Source: Hyphomonadaceae bacterium (GTDB taxonomy: Bacteria > Pseudomonadota > Alphaproteobacteria > Caulobacterales > Hyphomonadaceae). From it: a DNA stretch of 6,195 nt. Of this stretch, positions 1 to 5,702 are shown in pieces; position 1 is the first letter of the stretch, and each line of letters opens with the position of its first letter. The notes under the pieces were generated by a model. That model had not been told where the DNA came from. It searched no databases and worked only from the letters and a program-made list of their open reading frames with translations. The translations under genes were made by a program, and so were the position numbers. Location of the stretch: NCBI GenBank assembly GCA_030696545.1, contig JAUYSA010000294.1, positions 1-6,195 of the forward strand, in the 5' to 3' direction.

Positions 1-182
1 GGCCGGATCGCGCCGACTATCTCGATGTCCTCGACAAGTGGGTCAGTGGCGGCCCGGCTCCGGACGAAATCAACAGCGGCTTTGCTTCCGGCGGCGCGCG
101 CAAACTGTGCGCATGGCCTAAGCAGGCGGTTTACAAGGGCACGGGCGACGGCAAGAGCCCGGATCAGTTCGAGTGTAAGTGA
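1..182 (+). CDS. Tannase/feruloyl esterase family protein, C-terminal fragment
   Basis: This is the 3' end of a gene that begins left of the window; the frame runs from base 3 to the TGA at 180-182 (59 residues visible). The visible tail reads DYLDVLDKWVSGGPAPDEIN, then a G/A/S-rich stretch, then RKLCAWPKQAVYKGTGDG, and ends in FECK. The family (tannase and feruloyl esterase, alpha/beta hydrolases acting on gallate or hydroxycinnamate esters) typically closes with a W-V-E/x-G-x-A-P segment, then L-C-x-(Y/W)-P-x-x-A-x-Y-x-G-x-G-D and a final Cys near the end. All of these are present, including the two late cysteines. Family members are usually exported. The catalytic Ser-Asp-His and the signal peptide lie outside the window, so substrate and activity cannot be judged. 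The assignment rests on the C-terminal signature alone. Confidence 0.85.
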   Translation, partial: PDRADYLDVLDKWVSGGPAPDEINSGFASGGARKLCAWPKQAVYKGTGDGKSPDQFECK

Positions 183-190
183 GGCGCGTC

Positions 191-205
191 AGGGGGAGCG
201 ATTTG
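191..205 (+). promoter_or_regulatory. Strong Shine-Dalgarno before a TTG start
   Basis: AGGGGGAG at 191-198 lies four bases before TTG 203-205. It is the best ribosome-binding site in this part of the window and is the reason for choosing TTG 203 over GTG 179, which is in the same frame, overlaps the stop of the upstream gene and has no Shine-Dalgarno. Confidence 0.6.
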
Positions 206-349
206 AATCAGATTGAGCAGGACAAAAAAGACTGGGGCGTGCGTCTTGCTGAAATGCTGCGACGTCTGACCGTCGTCGTTGGGCTTCTGTGGTTTCTCAT
301 TACTGCGGCGATGGCTCTCAGCATTGCATTTCAGAGTCGAACCGCATAG
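203..349 (+). CDS. Small single-helix membrane ORF, likely 5' part of an amber-split gene
   Basis: This 48-residue ORF starts at TTG 203 behind a strong Shine-Dalgarno and ends at TAG 347-349. The product has a charged N-terminus (NQIEQDKKDWGVRLAEMLRR) followed by one hydrophobic helix, about residues 21-43 (RLTVVVGLLWFLITAAMALS and a few more), then QSRTA. Arginines before the helix suggest an N-in orientation. It lies 20 bp after the tannase-family stop. The important feature is that the next ORF (350-985) is in the same reading frame and starts on the codon directly after this TAG. Reading through would give one ~260-residue protein with three membrane helices and a C-terminal domain. I therefore think this is either the 5' piece of a gene interrupted by a nonsense mutation (for example CAG to TAG) or a true small protein translated in tandem. 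I do not recognise it as a standalone family. Confidence 0.55.
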   Translation: MNQIEQDKKDWGVRLAEMLRRLTVVVGLLWFLITAAMALSIAFQSRTA

Positions 350-985
350 GTGCTCCCATTTAGCAACGCCCTCTTCGTTGCGGGCGGCTCCGCACTTGTT
401 TTTGGTGCAATCTATCTGCTCATAAAATCTGTTGCTTGGGTGGGCAGAGGTCTTCGGTCAAACGTCATCATTCTTAGGCCGCTTGTGGGTTTGGGCACGC
501 TGACATCGGTGGGCGTTCTCATTGCCGGCGGCGTTACAATCGCGTCTGCTTTTCCTCTGCAGGAGTGGGAACGAGGAGAAGCGGGCCCTTCGGCGACGGA
601 GCTTTATTTGCAGTCTGTTAAAGCCCCATCGAAGCCAAGCACAGCGACCGTTTCAAGCCACGAGGCCGCTTGCATTCGGGCCGCTACCAACGTGAAGCGA
701 TACCTCGGTACGATTATAACCCAAGACGAGTTTCAAGCCGTCAAGCTTGGCATGACTTACGAAAAAGCTGTCGAGGTTATTGGCTCCGAAGGTCGCGAAA
801 CTGACTCTAGAATATTATACGACGGCACCAAGACATCTGACTATGCTTGGAATAATTCCGGAGGCCGCGGCGGCTCGGCCAGCATGCATTTTGAAAATGG
901 CACCGTAAAATCAAAGACTCCGATTAACTTGCCGACCCGTGCCGAGATTCAGGCCGCTGCCAAAGAGTACGAGCCTTGCAGATAG
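350..985 (+). CDS. Membrane protein with C-terminal BamE/DUF3862-like domain
   Basis: From GTG 350 this gives 211 residues. Two hydrophobic segments (about 5-30 and 45-69) are followed by a linker rich in Ser, Thr, Pro and Lys (about 75-105) and then a soluble domain, about 118-190. That domain runs DEFQAVKLGMTYEKAVEVIG, then a Tyr-Ala-Trp-Asn-Asn segment, then Gly-rich SASMHFENGTVKSK. The pattern 'F-x-x-(I/V)-x-x-G-M-(S/T)-x-x-x-(V/A)-x-x-(I/L)-G ... Y-x-W ... F-x-(N/D)-G-x-V-x-x-K' is that of the BamE/SmpA-BLIP-like fold, closest to DUF3862. Such domains usually face the periplasm; a partner is not evident. Cys108 and Cys210 flank the domain. No Shine-Dalgarno precedes GTG 350, and the frame is open back through the amber codon at 347 to TTG 203, so this is plausibly the 3' part of a broken gene. 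The codons AGA, ATA and TTA occur together near 808-816, unlike neighbouring genes, and the whole ORF looks less GC-rich, which could mean horizontal acquisition. Confidence 0.65.
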   Translation: MLPFSNALFVAGGSALVFGAIYLLIKSVAWVGRGLRSNVIILRPLVGLGTLTSVGVLIAGGVTIASAFPLQEWERGEAGPSATELYLQSVKAPSKPSTATVSSHEAACIRAATNVKRYLGTIITQDEFQAVKLGMTYEKAVEVIGSEGRETDSRILYDGTKTSDYAWNNSGGRGGSASMHFENGTVKSKTPINLPTRAEIQAAAKEYEPCR

Positions 986-1018
986 TTTTCTTCTACACGC
1001 AGCAGGAGAATTGCGTTA

Positions 1019-1045
1019 GCGGAGGGCGATGACGTCGCCCTCCGC
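1019..1045 (+). promoter_or_regulatory. Perfect stem-loop covering the ribosome-binding site and start codon
   Basis: GCGGAGGGCG (1019-1028) and CGCCCTCCGC (1036-1045) are perfect reverse complements, a 10-bp stem that can gain an A-T pair (1029/1035) and leaves TGACG as the loop. The left arm contains the GGAGG Shine-Dalgarno and the loop region contains the ATG (1029-1031) of the small cysteine-rich gene, so folding would hide the initiation site. It could act in translational control, or be a stem that ends transcription of the upstream gene; no T-tract follows, so an intrinsic terminator is less likely. The inverted repeat is certain; the function is inferred. Confidence 0.45.
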
Positions 1046-1214
1046 ATTCCCGCGCCCGCCCAACAAGCCGGACGATGAATCCTGCTGCCATCGCGGGTGT
1101 TCGCCGTGTATCTTCGACTATTACTGGGATGCCCTTGCGCGCTGGGAAGAGACCATCTGCGAACTCGGCGGCGACCCGGATACAGAACTCGCCGCGCTTG
1201 GGCGCAAGCGATAG
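1029..1214 (+). CDS. Small cysteine-rich protein, oxidoreductase-like N-terminal domain (PF09791 type)
   Basis: The product has 61 residues. Residues 8-40 read PRPPNKPDDESCC, then HRGCSPCIFDYYWDALARW, giving CC-x3-C-x2-C (Cys19, Cys20, Cys24, Cys27) preceded by P-x-K-P-x-D. This is the hallmark of the small 'oxidoreductase-like, N-terminal' family, where a Pro-rich lead precedes a D-x-C-C-x-x-G-C-x-x-C-(V/I)-(F/W)-D-x-Y core. Homologues are found in bacteria and as part of some eukaryotic proteins; the role is unknown, and the four cysteines suggest metal or Fe-S binding (inference). ATG 1029 is the first start after an in-frame TAG at 1017, and GGAGG sits at 1021-1025, only three bases upstream. 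The length is typical of bacterial members. Its initiation region lies in a strong hairpin. Confidence 0.8.
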   Translation: MTSPSAFPRPPNKPDDESCCHRGCSPCIFDYYWDALARWEETICELGGDPDTELAALGRKR

Positions 1215-1229
1215 GCGCCGATCCGGCGC
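1215..1229 (+). terminator. Short GC stem directly after the stop codon (weak candidate)
   Basis: GCGCCG (1215-1220) and CGGCGC (1224-1229) form a 6-bp stem with a 3-base ATC loop starting one base after the TAG of the small cysteine-rich gene. There is no T-run, so it would be a factor-assisted end or mRNA 3' stabiliser at most. In GC-rich DNA such short stems also arise by chance. Confidence 0.25.
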
Positions 1230-1295
1230 GCCAAGGAACGGCAACGCGCCCCGATCATTCTGTGTTAGGTTGCTGATGCGCAGAGGCATTCGACA

Positions 1296-2633
1296 ATGGC
1301 ATTCCGAAAAATACTGATGTTGGCGGCGGGCAGCGTGACGCTGGGCGTTGCAGGATGCGCCGAGCCTGCGCGGCAGCCTGTCAGTATCGCCATGGGCGCA
1401 GCGCCCATCCTCGAAGAGCCCAGAACGTCCTTGATACCGGCAGTGAAGATCGCACAGGCAACAGGCTGGCAGGCCGGACAGCTGCCAACAGCGGCCCAGG
1501 GCCTGACCGTAAAAGCATTTGCGACAGGACTCGACCATCCCCGCTGGATTCACGTGCTGCCCAACGGCGACGTGCTTGTGGCCGAAACCAACGCGCCGCC
1601 CAAGCCCGACGATGGCGGCGGCATTGTCGGTTACTTCCAGAACGAAGCGATGAAGAAGGCCGGCGCCGTCACGAAGACCGCCAACCGCATCACCCTTCTG
1701 CGCGATCAGGATGGCGACGGCGTCGCCGAAACACGCTCCGAATTCCTCACCGGATTGAACTCGCCTTTCGGCATGGCGCTCGCAGGCGGCCGACTCTACA
1801 TCGCCAACACGGATGCCGTTGTGAGCATTCCGTATGTGCAGGGCGAGACAAAATCGACCGCCGCGCCCGAAACCCTCACCACGCTCCCCGCCGGCACACG
1901 CAACCATCACTGGACCAAGAGCCTGATCGCCTCGAAAGACGGCTTGAAACTCTACGCCACAGTCGGCTCGAACTCGAACATCGCCGAGAACGGCCTCGCC
2001 GCCGAGGAAGGCCGCGCCGCAATCTGGGAGATTGACCGCGTCACGGGAGAGAAGCGCCTCTTCGCCACCGGCCTCCGCAATCCCAACGGCCTCGGCTGGG
2101 AGCCGCAGAGCGGCGCTCTCTGGACAGCCGTGAACGAACGCGACGAACTAGGGCCCAACCTCGTGCCCGACTACATCACCTCCGTGAAAGACGGCGCCTT
2201 CTATGGCTGGCCATGGAGCTATTACGGTCAAACCGTCGACACGCGCGTGAAGCCCGCCAACCCGGACATGGTCGCGAAAGCGGTTGCGCCTGACTACGCC
2301 GTCGGCGCCCACACCGCATCGCTGGGCCTGGCCTTTGCCGAAGGCGCCAAGCTCGGCTCCGAATACGCCAGCGGCGCCTTCGTCGGACAGCACGGCTCAT
2401 GGAATCGCGATCCGTTCAGCGGCTACAAAGTCATCTACGTGCCGTTCTCCGGTGGCAAGCCAGCCGGGCAGGCGGTCGATGTGCTGACCGGCTTCATCGA
2501 CGCCGACAAGGAACTGGCCTTCGGTCGCCCCGTTGGCGTCGCCATCGCTGGCGATGGCGCCCTGCTGGTGGCGGATGATGTCGGTAACACGATCTGGCGC
2601 GTGGCGTCCGCAGGCGCCACGACGACACAGTAG
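1296..2633 (+). CDS. PQQ-dependent sorbosone dehydrogenase family lipoprotein
   Basis: The 445-residue product begins with a lipoprotein signal: MAFRK, a hydrophobic run, and lipobox V18-A19-G20-Cys21, followed by Ala, so it is probably attached to the periplasmic face of a membrane, likely the outer one. The rest is a six-bladed beta-propeller of the glucose/L-sorbosone dehydrogenase type. Signatures in order are LDHPRWIHVLPNGDVLVAET (79-98), DQDGDGVAETR (137-147, a possible calcium loop), LNSPFGMAL (154-162), RNHHW (202-206, probably holding the active-site His), GLRNPNGLGWEP (259-270), VNERDELGPNLVPDY (279-293), YGWPWSYYG (303-311), FVGQHGSWNR (362-371) and GRPVGVAIAGDGALLVADD (410-428). 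The length fits the family. Members bind pyrroloquinoline quinone and oxidise sugars or aldehydes in the periplasm; the substrate here cannot be told from sequence, and no PQQ synthesis gene is in view. AGAGG at 1282-1286, nine bases before ATG 1296, supports the start. Its stop directly abuts that of the convergent gene. Confidence 0.9.
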   Translation: MAFRKILMLAAGSVTLGVAGCAEPARQPVSIAMGAAPILEEPRTSLIPAVKIAQATGWQAGQLPTAAQGLTVKAFATGLDHPRWIHVLPNGDVLVAETNAPPKPDDGGGIVGYFQNEAMKKAGAVTKTANRITLLRDQDGDGVAETRSEFLTGLNSPFGMALAGGRLYIANTDAVVSIPYVQGETKSTAAPETLTTLPAGTRNHHWTKSLIASKDGLKLYATVGSNSNIAENGLAAEEGRAAIWEIDRVTGEKRLFATGLRNPNGLGWEPQSGALWTAVNERDELGPNLVPDYITSVKDGAFYGWPWSYYGQTVDTRVKPANPDMVAKAVAPDYAVGAHTASLGLAFAEGAKLGSEYASGAFVGQHGSWNRDPFSGYKVIYVPFSGGKPAGQAVDVLTGFIDADKELAFGRPVGVAIAGDGALLVADDVGNTIWRVASAGATTTQ

Positions 2634-3263
2634 TCACATCCCCGGATAATGCTCCATCGCCGCTTCGATGCGATCCAGCGCCGCTGACACTCGTTCGCGA
2701 TGCCGAGCTTCCGCGCGCCGGAGATAGACAGGCTGCGTCACCGCGAGGTGGCGGATCACGCCGCACGCCACCAGGATCAGCGGCGGTATCTCCCGCAGAT
2801 CCACCGTCCACCCATCCTCACTGAAATGCAGGAACGTGTTGCGCAGGTCGACCAGATCATCGAACGCGTTGTTGATCTCCCGGTTAAGCGGCAGCTGGTA
2901 AGGTGGCCGCAGGAAAAACGGATCGCCTGTGCGCCGCAGCAGCTCAAGTGGCGAGACAATCCTGGGCTCGCGCACGGCCAGCGGCGGCGGTCCGCGCCGT
3001 CCGTCCTTTGTCCATCGCGTCACAGCGCGGGCATCGGTGCGGGTCATGCCCTTGGTGCCAAACTCATCGCCCGTATCCAGCGCGCACAGGCACGCATTCT
3101 GCGCGGCCAGCGTCACGGAAATCACCAGCCAGCGCCAGGCCCCGTGATCGTCTCCTGCCTGCTCCGCCTGCCCAGCCGCAAATTCGATCGATGCCAGCAG
3201 CTCCCGAGGCTGGCTGGTCTGGAAGTGGAAGGGCGAGGGCGGATCGGGCGGAGCATTCGACAT
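2634..3263 (-). CDS. Conserved-looking hypothetical protein with HEPN-like R-N-x3-H motif
   Basis: I do not recognise a named family. From ATG 3263 the product has 209 residues, with no signal peptide and no clear membrane segment, so it is probably cytoplasmic. The N-terminus is Pro-rich (MSNAPPDPPSPF). Helical-looking segments follow: LLASIEFAAGQAEQ (22-35), AWRWLVISVTLAAQNACLCA (42-61) and NREINNAFDDLVDLRNTFLH (127-146). The last carries R141-N-T-F-L-H146, followed by FSEDGW and a hydrophobic stretch (PPLILVACGVIRHLAV, 160-175). An all-helical fold with 'RN-x3-H' on a late helix resembles HEPN domains, whose R-x4-6-H motif serves RNA cleavage in toxins, or binding only in others. This is an inference from one motif. 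TTG 3269 would add two residues; ATG is preferred. No Shine-Dalgarno is visible. The gene ends convergently against the PQQ-type lipoprotein gene and is divergent from the LpxR-family gene, so it is probably transcribed alone. The nearest neighbours are not an obvious toxin/antitoxin pair. Confidence 0.75.
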   Translation of the reverse strand: MSNAPPDPPSPFHFQTSQPRELLASIEFAAGQAEQAGDDHGAWRWLVISVTLAAQNACLCALDTGDEFGTKGMTRTDARAVTRWTKDGRRGPPPLAVREPRIVSPLELLRRTGDPFFLRPPYQLPLNREINNAFDDLVDLRNTFLHFSEDGWTVDLREIPPLILVACGVIRHLAVTQPVYLRRAEARHRERVSAALDRIEAAMEHYPGM

Positions 3264-3269
3264 AGGCAA

Positions 3270-3298
3270 AGGCTAGCGCGGCAGGCGGCTCTTGCGAA
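3270..3298 (-). promoter_or_regulatory. Candidate promoter for the leftward hypothetical gene
   Basis: On the minus strand TTCGCA (3298-3293), a 17-base spacer and TAGCCT (3275-3270) resemble weak -35/-10 elements (4/6 and 3/6 to consensus). The -10 ends six bases before ATG 3263, so transcription could begin at the start codon itself, consistent with the missing Shine-Dalgarno. Confidence 0.25.
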
Positions 3299-3301
3299 GC
3301 C

Positions 3302-3330
3302 TTGAGCCTGTCACATGCACGCCCTAGACA
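3302..3330 (+). promoter_or_regulatory. Candidate promoter for the LpxR-family gene
   Basis: TTGAGC (3302-3307), a 17-base spacer and TAGACA (3325-3330) form a weak -35/-10 pair (4/6 and 3/6 to consensus). The -10 ends six bases before ATG 3337, which would place the transcript start on or next to the ATG, a leaderless arrangement. This mirrors the geometry on the opposite strand of the same spacer. Confidence 0.3.
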
Positions 3331-3336
3331 TGCGGG

Positions 3337-4314
3337 ATGATCCGCCGCGTCTCCGCAATGTCCTTGCTGCTCTACGCCGCCCCGGCGGCGGCGCAGACGA
3401 CCGTGACGCTGATGCACGACAATGACGAGTGGGCGCATACCGAACAGGAATACGCCTCCGGCTCCCGCCTCAGCGTCGTAAGCGCAGGGTGGGGCAAGGC
3501 CACACCCGTGCAGGCGCTCGCAGGCTGGCTTCCCGGCGGCGAACCCGGCGACACGTTGAGCGCAGGCTTCGGCGCCGGCCACTATTTCTTCGTGCCGCGC
3601 AATATCGATACCGCCGCGCCCGCCGCGGATCAGCGGCCCTATGCCGGCTGGCTGCATGGCTCCGGCCTGCTCGTGCGCGAGAACGCCACGCGTCAGGATA
3701 TATGGAAGCTCGATGCCGGCGTCGTCGGCCCATCCGCGCTGGCCGAGCCACTGGAAGAATTCTTCCACGGCATCTTCAACGGCCGCGACATGCGCGGCTG
3801 GGACAATCAGATCACCAACCGGCTTGCCGCGAATGCAAGCTGGGAACGACGCTGGCGAAACCTGATCCCGGTCGGCGGTAGCTTGGCGCTAGACGTGTCG
3901 CCCGCCGTCGGCATCGAAGCAGGCAGCGTCAGCGTCGCCGCGAATGCAGGGCTCACCGTGCGCATCGGCGCCAATCTCGATGCGGATTTCGGCGCCCCGC
4001 GCGCCGGCTCGCTCGGCGGCTCTCTGTCGCGCAAGGCGCACGCCGGATGGTCCGCCTATGCCTTTGCATCCGCCACCGGCCGCTATCAGGCCTACGACAT
4101 TTTCGTGGACGAGCCGGGCGGAGACAGTGGAGACCCTGTACGCGGCGGCTCGGCCATTTCACGCAGCAAGACGCGAACGGAAAACAGCCTCGGCCTGGTC
4201 GTCGCCCATGGCGGCGGGCGGCTGACACTCGCCTGGACCGAGGAGTCCAAACGCTACGACCAGCAAGCCGAACGCCAGAAATACGGGGAAATCACGCTGG
4301 GGCTGGTGTTCTAG
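3337..4314 (+). CDS. LpxR-family lipid A 3-O-deacylase (outer-membrane beta-barrel)
   Basis: The 325-residue product has a Sec signal peptide (MIRR, hydrophobic core, APAAA; likely cleaved after Ala19 before QTT). The family (LpxR, formerly DUF2219) forms a 12-stranded outer-membrane barrel that removes the 3'-position acyl groups of lipid A in a calcium-dependent way, altering surface charge and immune recognition. Family signatures are HDNDEW (27-32, with the conserved Asn29-Asp30 pair), YASGSRLS (39-46, usually YTSG), YFFVPRNI (83-90), RPYAGWLHGSG (100-110), LDAGVVGPSALAE (125-137), EEFFHGIF (140-147, with His144 at the expected catalytic His) and RGWDNQITNR (153-162). The protein ends in Phe, as barrel proteins do for BAM recognition. 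Length is close to the ~320 of characterised LpxR. ATG 3337 is chosen because it supplies the positively charged signal start; ATG 3358 (Met8) would shorten it. There is no Shine-Dalgarno. Activity is inferred from family membership. Confidence 0.88.
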   Translation: MIRRVSAMSLLLYAAPAAAQTTVTLMHDNDEWAHTEQEYASGSRLSVVSAGWGKATPVQALAGWLPGGEPGDTLSAGFGAGHYFFVPRNIDTAAPAADQRPYAGWLHGSGLLVRENATRQDIWKLDAGVVGPSALAEPLEEFFHGIFNGRDMRGWDNQITNRLAANASWERRWRNLIPVGGSLALDVSPAVGIEAGSVSVAANAGLTVRIGANLDADFGAPRAGSLGGSLSRKAHAGWSAYAFASATGRYQAYDIFVDEPGGDSGDPVRGGSAISRSKTRTENSLGLVVAHGGGRLTLAWTEESKRYDQQAERQKYGEITLGLVF

Positions 4315-4398
4315 AGGCCTGTTTTTCGCCATCGCTTTCCTGTAAGAGCCTCCGCAACAGCAACCTGCTTCGGGCCTTGAACCCGTGGGAGACGCACA

Positions 4399-5670
4399 AT
4401 GACCACCCTGATCGGGCCCCGAGGCGGGCCTGCCCTTCCTTCAAGCAATGGGCCTGTCGAAATCGACCTCCCGGTCGCCGACGGCCTCTGCGATTTCACG
4501 AAACTTGCAGACGTCGATCTTTCCGGCGCCGACCTCGACCTGTTCCCGGGCGATCCGCGTCCGCGCAGTCAGATCCGCGTCGTCGCCGCCATGTCGGGCG
4601 GCGTGGATTCCTCCGTCGTCGCGGCCCTGCTGAAATACGCCGGCTATGACGTCATCGGCGTCACGCTCCAGCTCTACGATCACGGCGCCGCGCTGAAGAA
4701 ACAGGGCGCCTGCTGCGCCGGGCAGGACATTCACGATGCCCGCCGCGTCGCTGAAGCGCTCGGTATCCCGCATTACGTGCTCGACTACGAAAGCCGCTTC
4801 CGTCAGCAAGTAATGGAAGACTTCGCGGACACGTACCTGAAAGGCTCGACGCCGATCCCGTGCGTGCGCTGCAACCAGACCGTGAAGTTCAAAGACCTCC
4901 TCGCAACCGCCCGTGATCTCGGCGCGGACTGCATGGCCACGGGCCACTATATCCGTCGCACAATCGAGGGTGGTGCGGCCAAGCTCGCGCGCGCCGCTGA
5001 TCCCGATCGCGATCAAAGCTATTTCCTGTTCGCCACCACGCGCGAACAGCTAGACTTCCTGCGCTTCCCGCTCGGCGGCATGAAAAAGCCCGACGTGCGG
5101 CGCGCAGCCTCAGCGCTCGGGCTGCAGGTTGCCGCCAAACCGGACAGCCAGGACATCTGCTTCGTCCCCGCTGGAAAATACTCCGACATCGTCGAGAAGC
5201 TGCGCCCCGGCGCGGTCGAGGCCGGCGACATCGTCCACATGGATGGCCGCGTCATGGGCCGTCATGAGGGTGTGATCCGCTACACCATCGGCCAGCGCCG
5301 CGGCCTTGGCGTCGCCACGGGCGAGCCGCTGTTCGTGACAAAGCTCGATGCGCCGAACAAACGCGTCATCGTCGGCCCGCGCGAAGCGCTGCTCACCAGC
5401 GCGCTGGCGATCGGCGAAAGCAACTGGCTCGGCGAAGGCTCCCTCATGGAAGCCTGCGCCGCAGGCGCGCCCGCGCTTGCGCGCGTCCGCTCCACACGCG
5501 CGCCAATCCCCGGCCACATGACGCTGATTGATGGCGTCCCCGGCTTCGCTTTCGACACGCCCGAAGAAGGCGTCGCCCCCGGCCAGGCCTGCGTCCTCTA
5601 CGCCGCCCCCGACGGCGCCACCATCCTCGGCGGCGGCTTCATCACGTCGACTGTAAGCGCGGCGGGCTGA
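4399..5670 (+). CDS. mnmA: tRNA-specific 2-thiouridylase MnmA
   Basis: MnmA adenylates uridine 34 of tRNA-Glu, -Gln and -Lys and then replaces O2 with sulfur from a persulfide relay, giving s2U34, which stabilises wobble decoding. It acts in the cytoplasm. The PP-loop ATPase motif is SGGVDSS (66-72), followed by CCAGQDIHDARRVAEALGIP (105-124), PCVRCNQTVKFK (154-165; Cys158 just before Asn matches the catalytic Cys of characterised MnmA), ATGHY (180-184), DRDQSYFL (203-210) and DSQDICFVPAGKY (249-261; Cys254 is the second catalytic Cys). IRYTIGQRRGLG (293-304) marks the central domain, and the C-terminal barrel ends in GGGFI. At 423 residues it exceeds E. coli MnmA (~370) because about 57 residues precede the first strand (IRVVAAMSGG). 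GGGAG (4387-4391) seven bases before ATG 4399 supports this start, and no better in-frame start is seen closer to the PP-loop. The gap to the upstream gene is 84 bp; whether they are co-transcribed is unclear. Confidence 0.96.
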   Translation: MTTLIGPRGGPALPSSNGPVEIDLPVADGLCDFTKLADVDLSGADLDLFPGDPRPRSQIRVVAAMSGGVDSSVVAALLKYAGYDVIGVTLQLYDHGAALKKQGACCAGQDIHDARRVAEALGIPHYVLDYESRFRQQVMEDFADTYLKGSTPIPCVRCNQTVKFKDLLATARDLGADCMATGHYIRRTIEGGAAKLARAADPDRDQSYFLFATTREQLDFLRFPLGGMKKPDVRRAASALGLQVAAKPDSQDICFVPAGKYSDIVEKLRPGAVEAGDIVHMDGRVMGRHEGVIRYTIGQRRGLGVATGEPLFVTKLDAPNKRVIVGPREALLTSALAIGESNWLGEGSLMEACAAGAPALARVRSTRAPIPGHMTLIDGVPGFAFDTPEEGVAPGQACVLYAAPDGATILGGGFITSTVSAAG

Positions 5671-5674
5671 GGCT

Positions 5675-5692
5675 GGCGAGGGCATGCTCGCC
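5675..5692 (+). terminator. Stem-loop after mnmA (weak terminator candidate)
   Basis: GGCGAG (5675-5680) and CTCGCC (5687-5692) form a 6-bp stem with a six-base loop, four bases after the mnmA stop. No T-run follows, so it is at best a factor-assisted end or an mRNA-stabilising stem. The repeat hairpins further right could serve the same purpose. Confidence 0.35.
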
Positions 5693-5702
5693 GCCGTGAG
5701 CG

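Noticed and set aside
993..1910. 305-residue minus-strand ORF
   Set aside because: It lies antisense to the small cysteine-rich gene and the start of the PQQ-type lipoprotein gene, is Arg/Gly/Cys-rich, and shows no family motif. Both plus-strand genes have clear family signatures.
2700..3305. 201-residue plus-strand ORF antisense to the HEPN-like gene
   Set aside because: It is Arg/Gln/His-rich with no domain pattern, while the minus-strand frame has a balanced composition and natural helical segments.
3064..3768. 234-residue minus-strand ORF across the divergent spacer
   Set aside because: It overlaps the hypothetical minus gene in another frame and runs antisense to the LpxR-family gene; its composition is that of a GC-rich shadow frame.
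4311..4330. Intrinsic terminator after the LpxR-family gene (T-run at 4322-4326)
   Set aside because: A T-run is present, but only the 6-base self-complementary AGGCCT precedes it, with no room for a loop, so no usable stem forms.
4498..4545. Pentapeptide-repeat domain in the MnmA N-terminus (LADVDLSGADLDLF)
   Set aside because: Only about two units fit the A-(D/N)-L-x-x pattern, too few for a pentapeptide fold.
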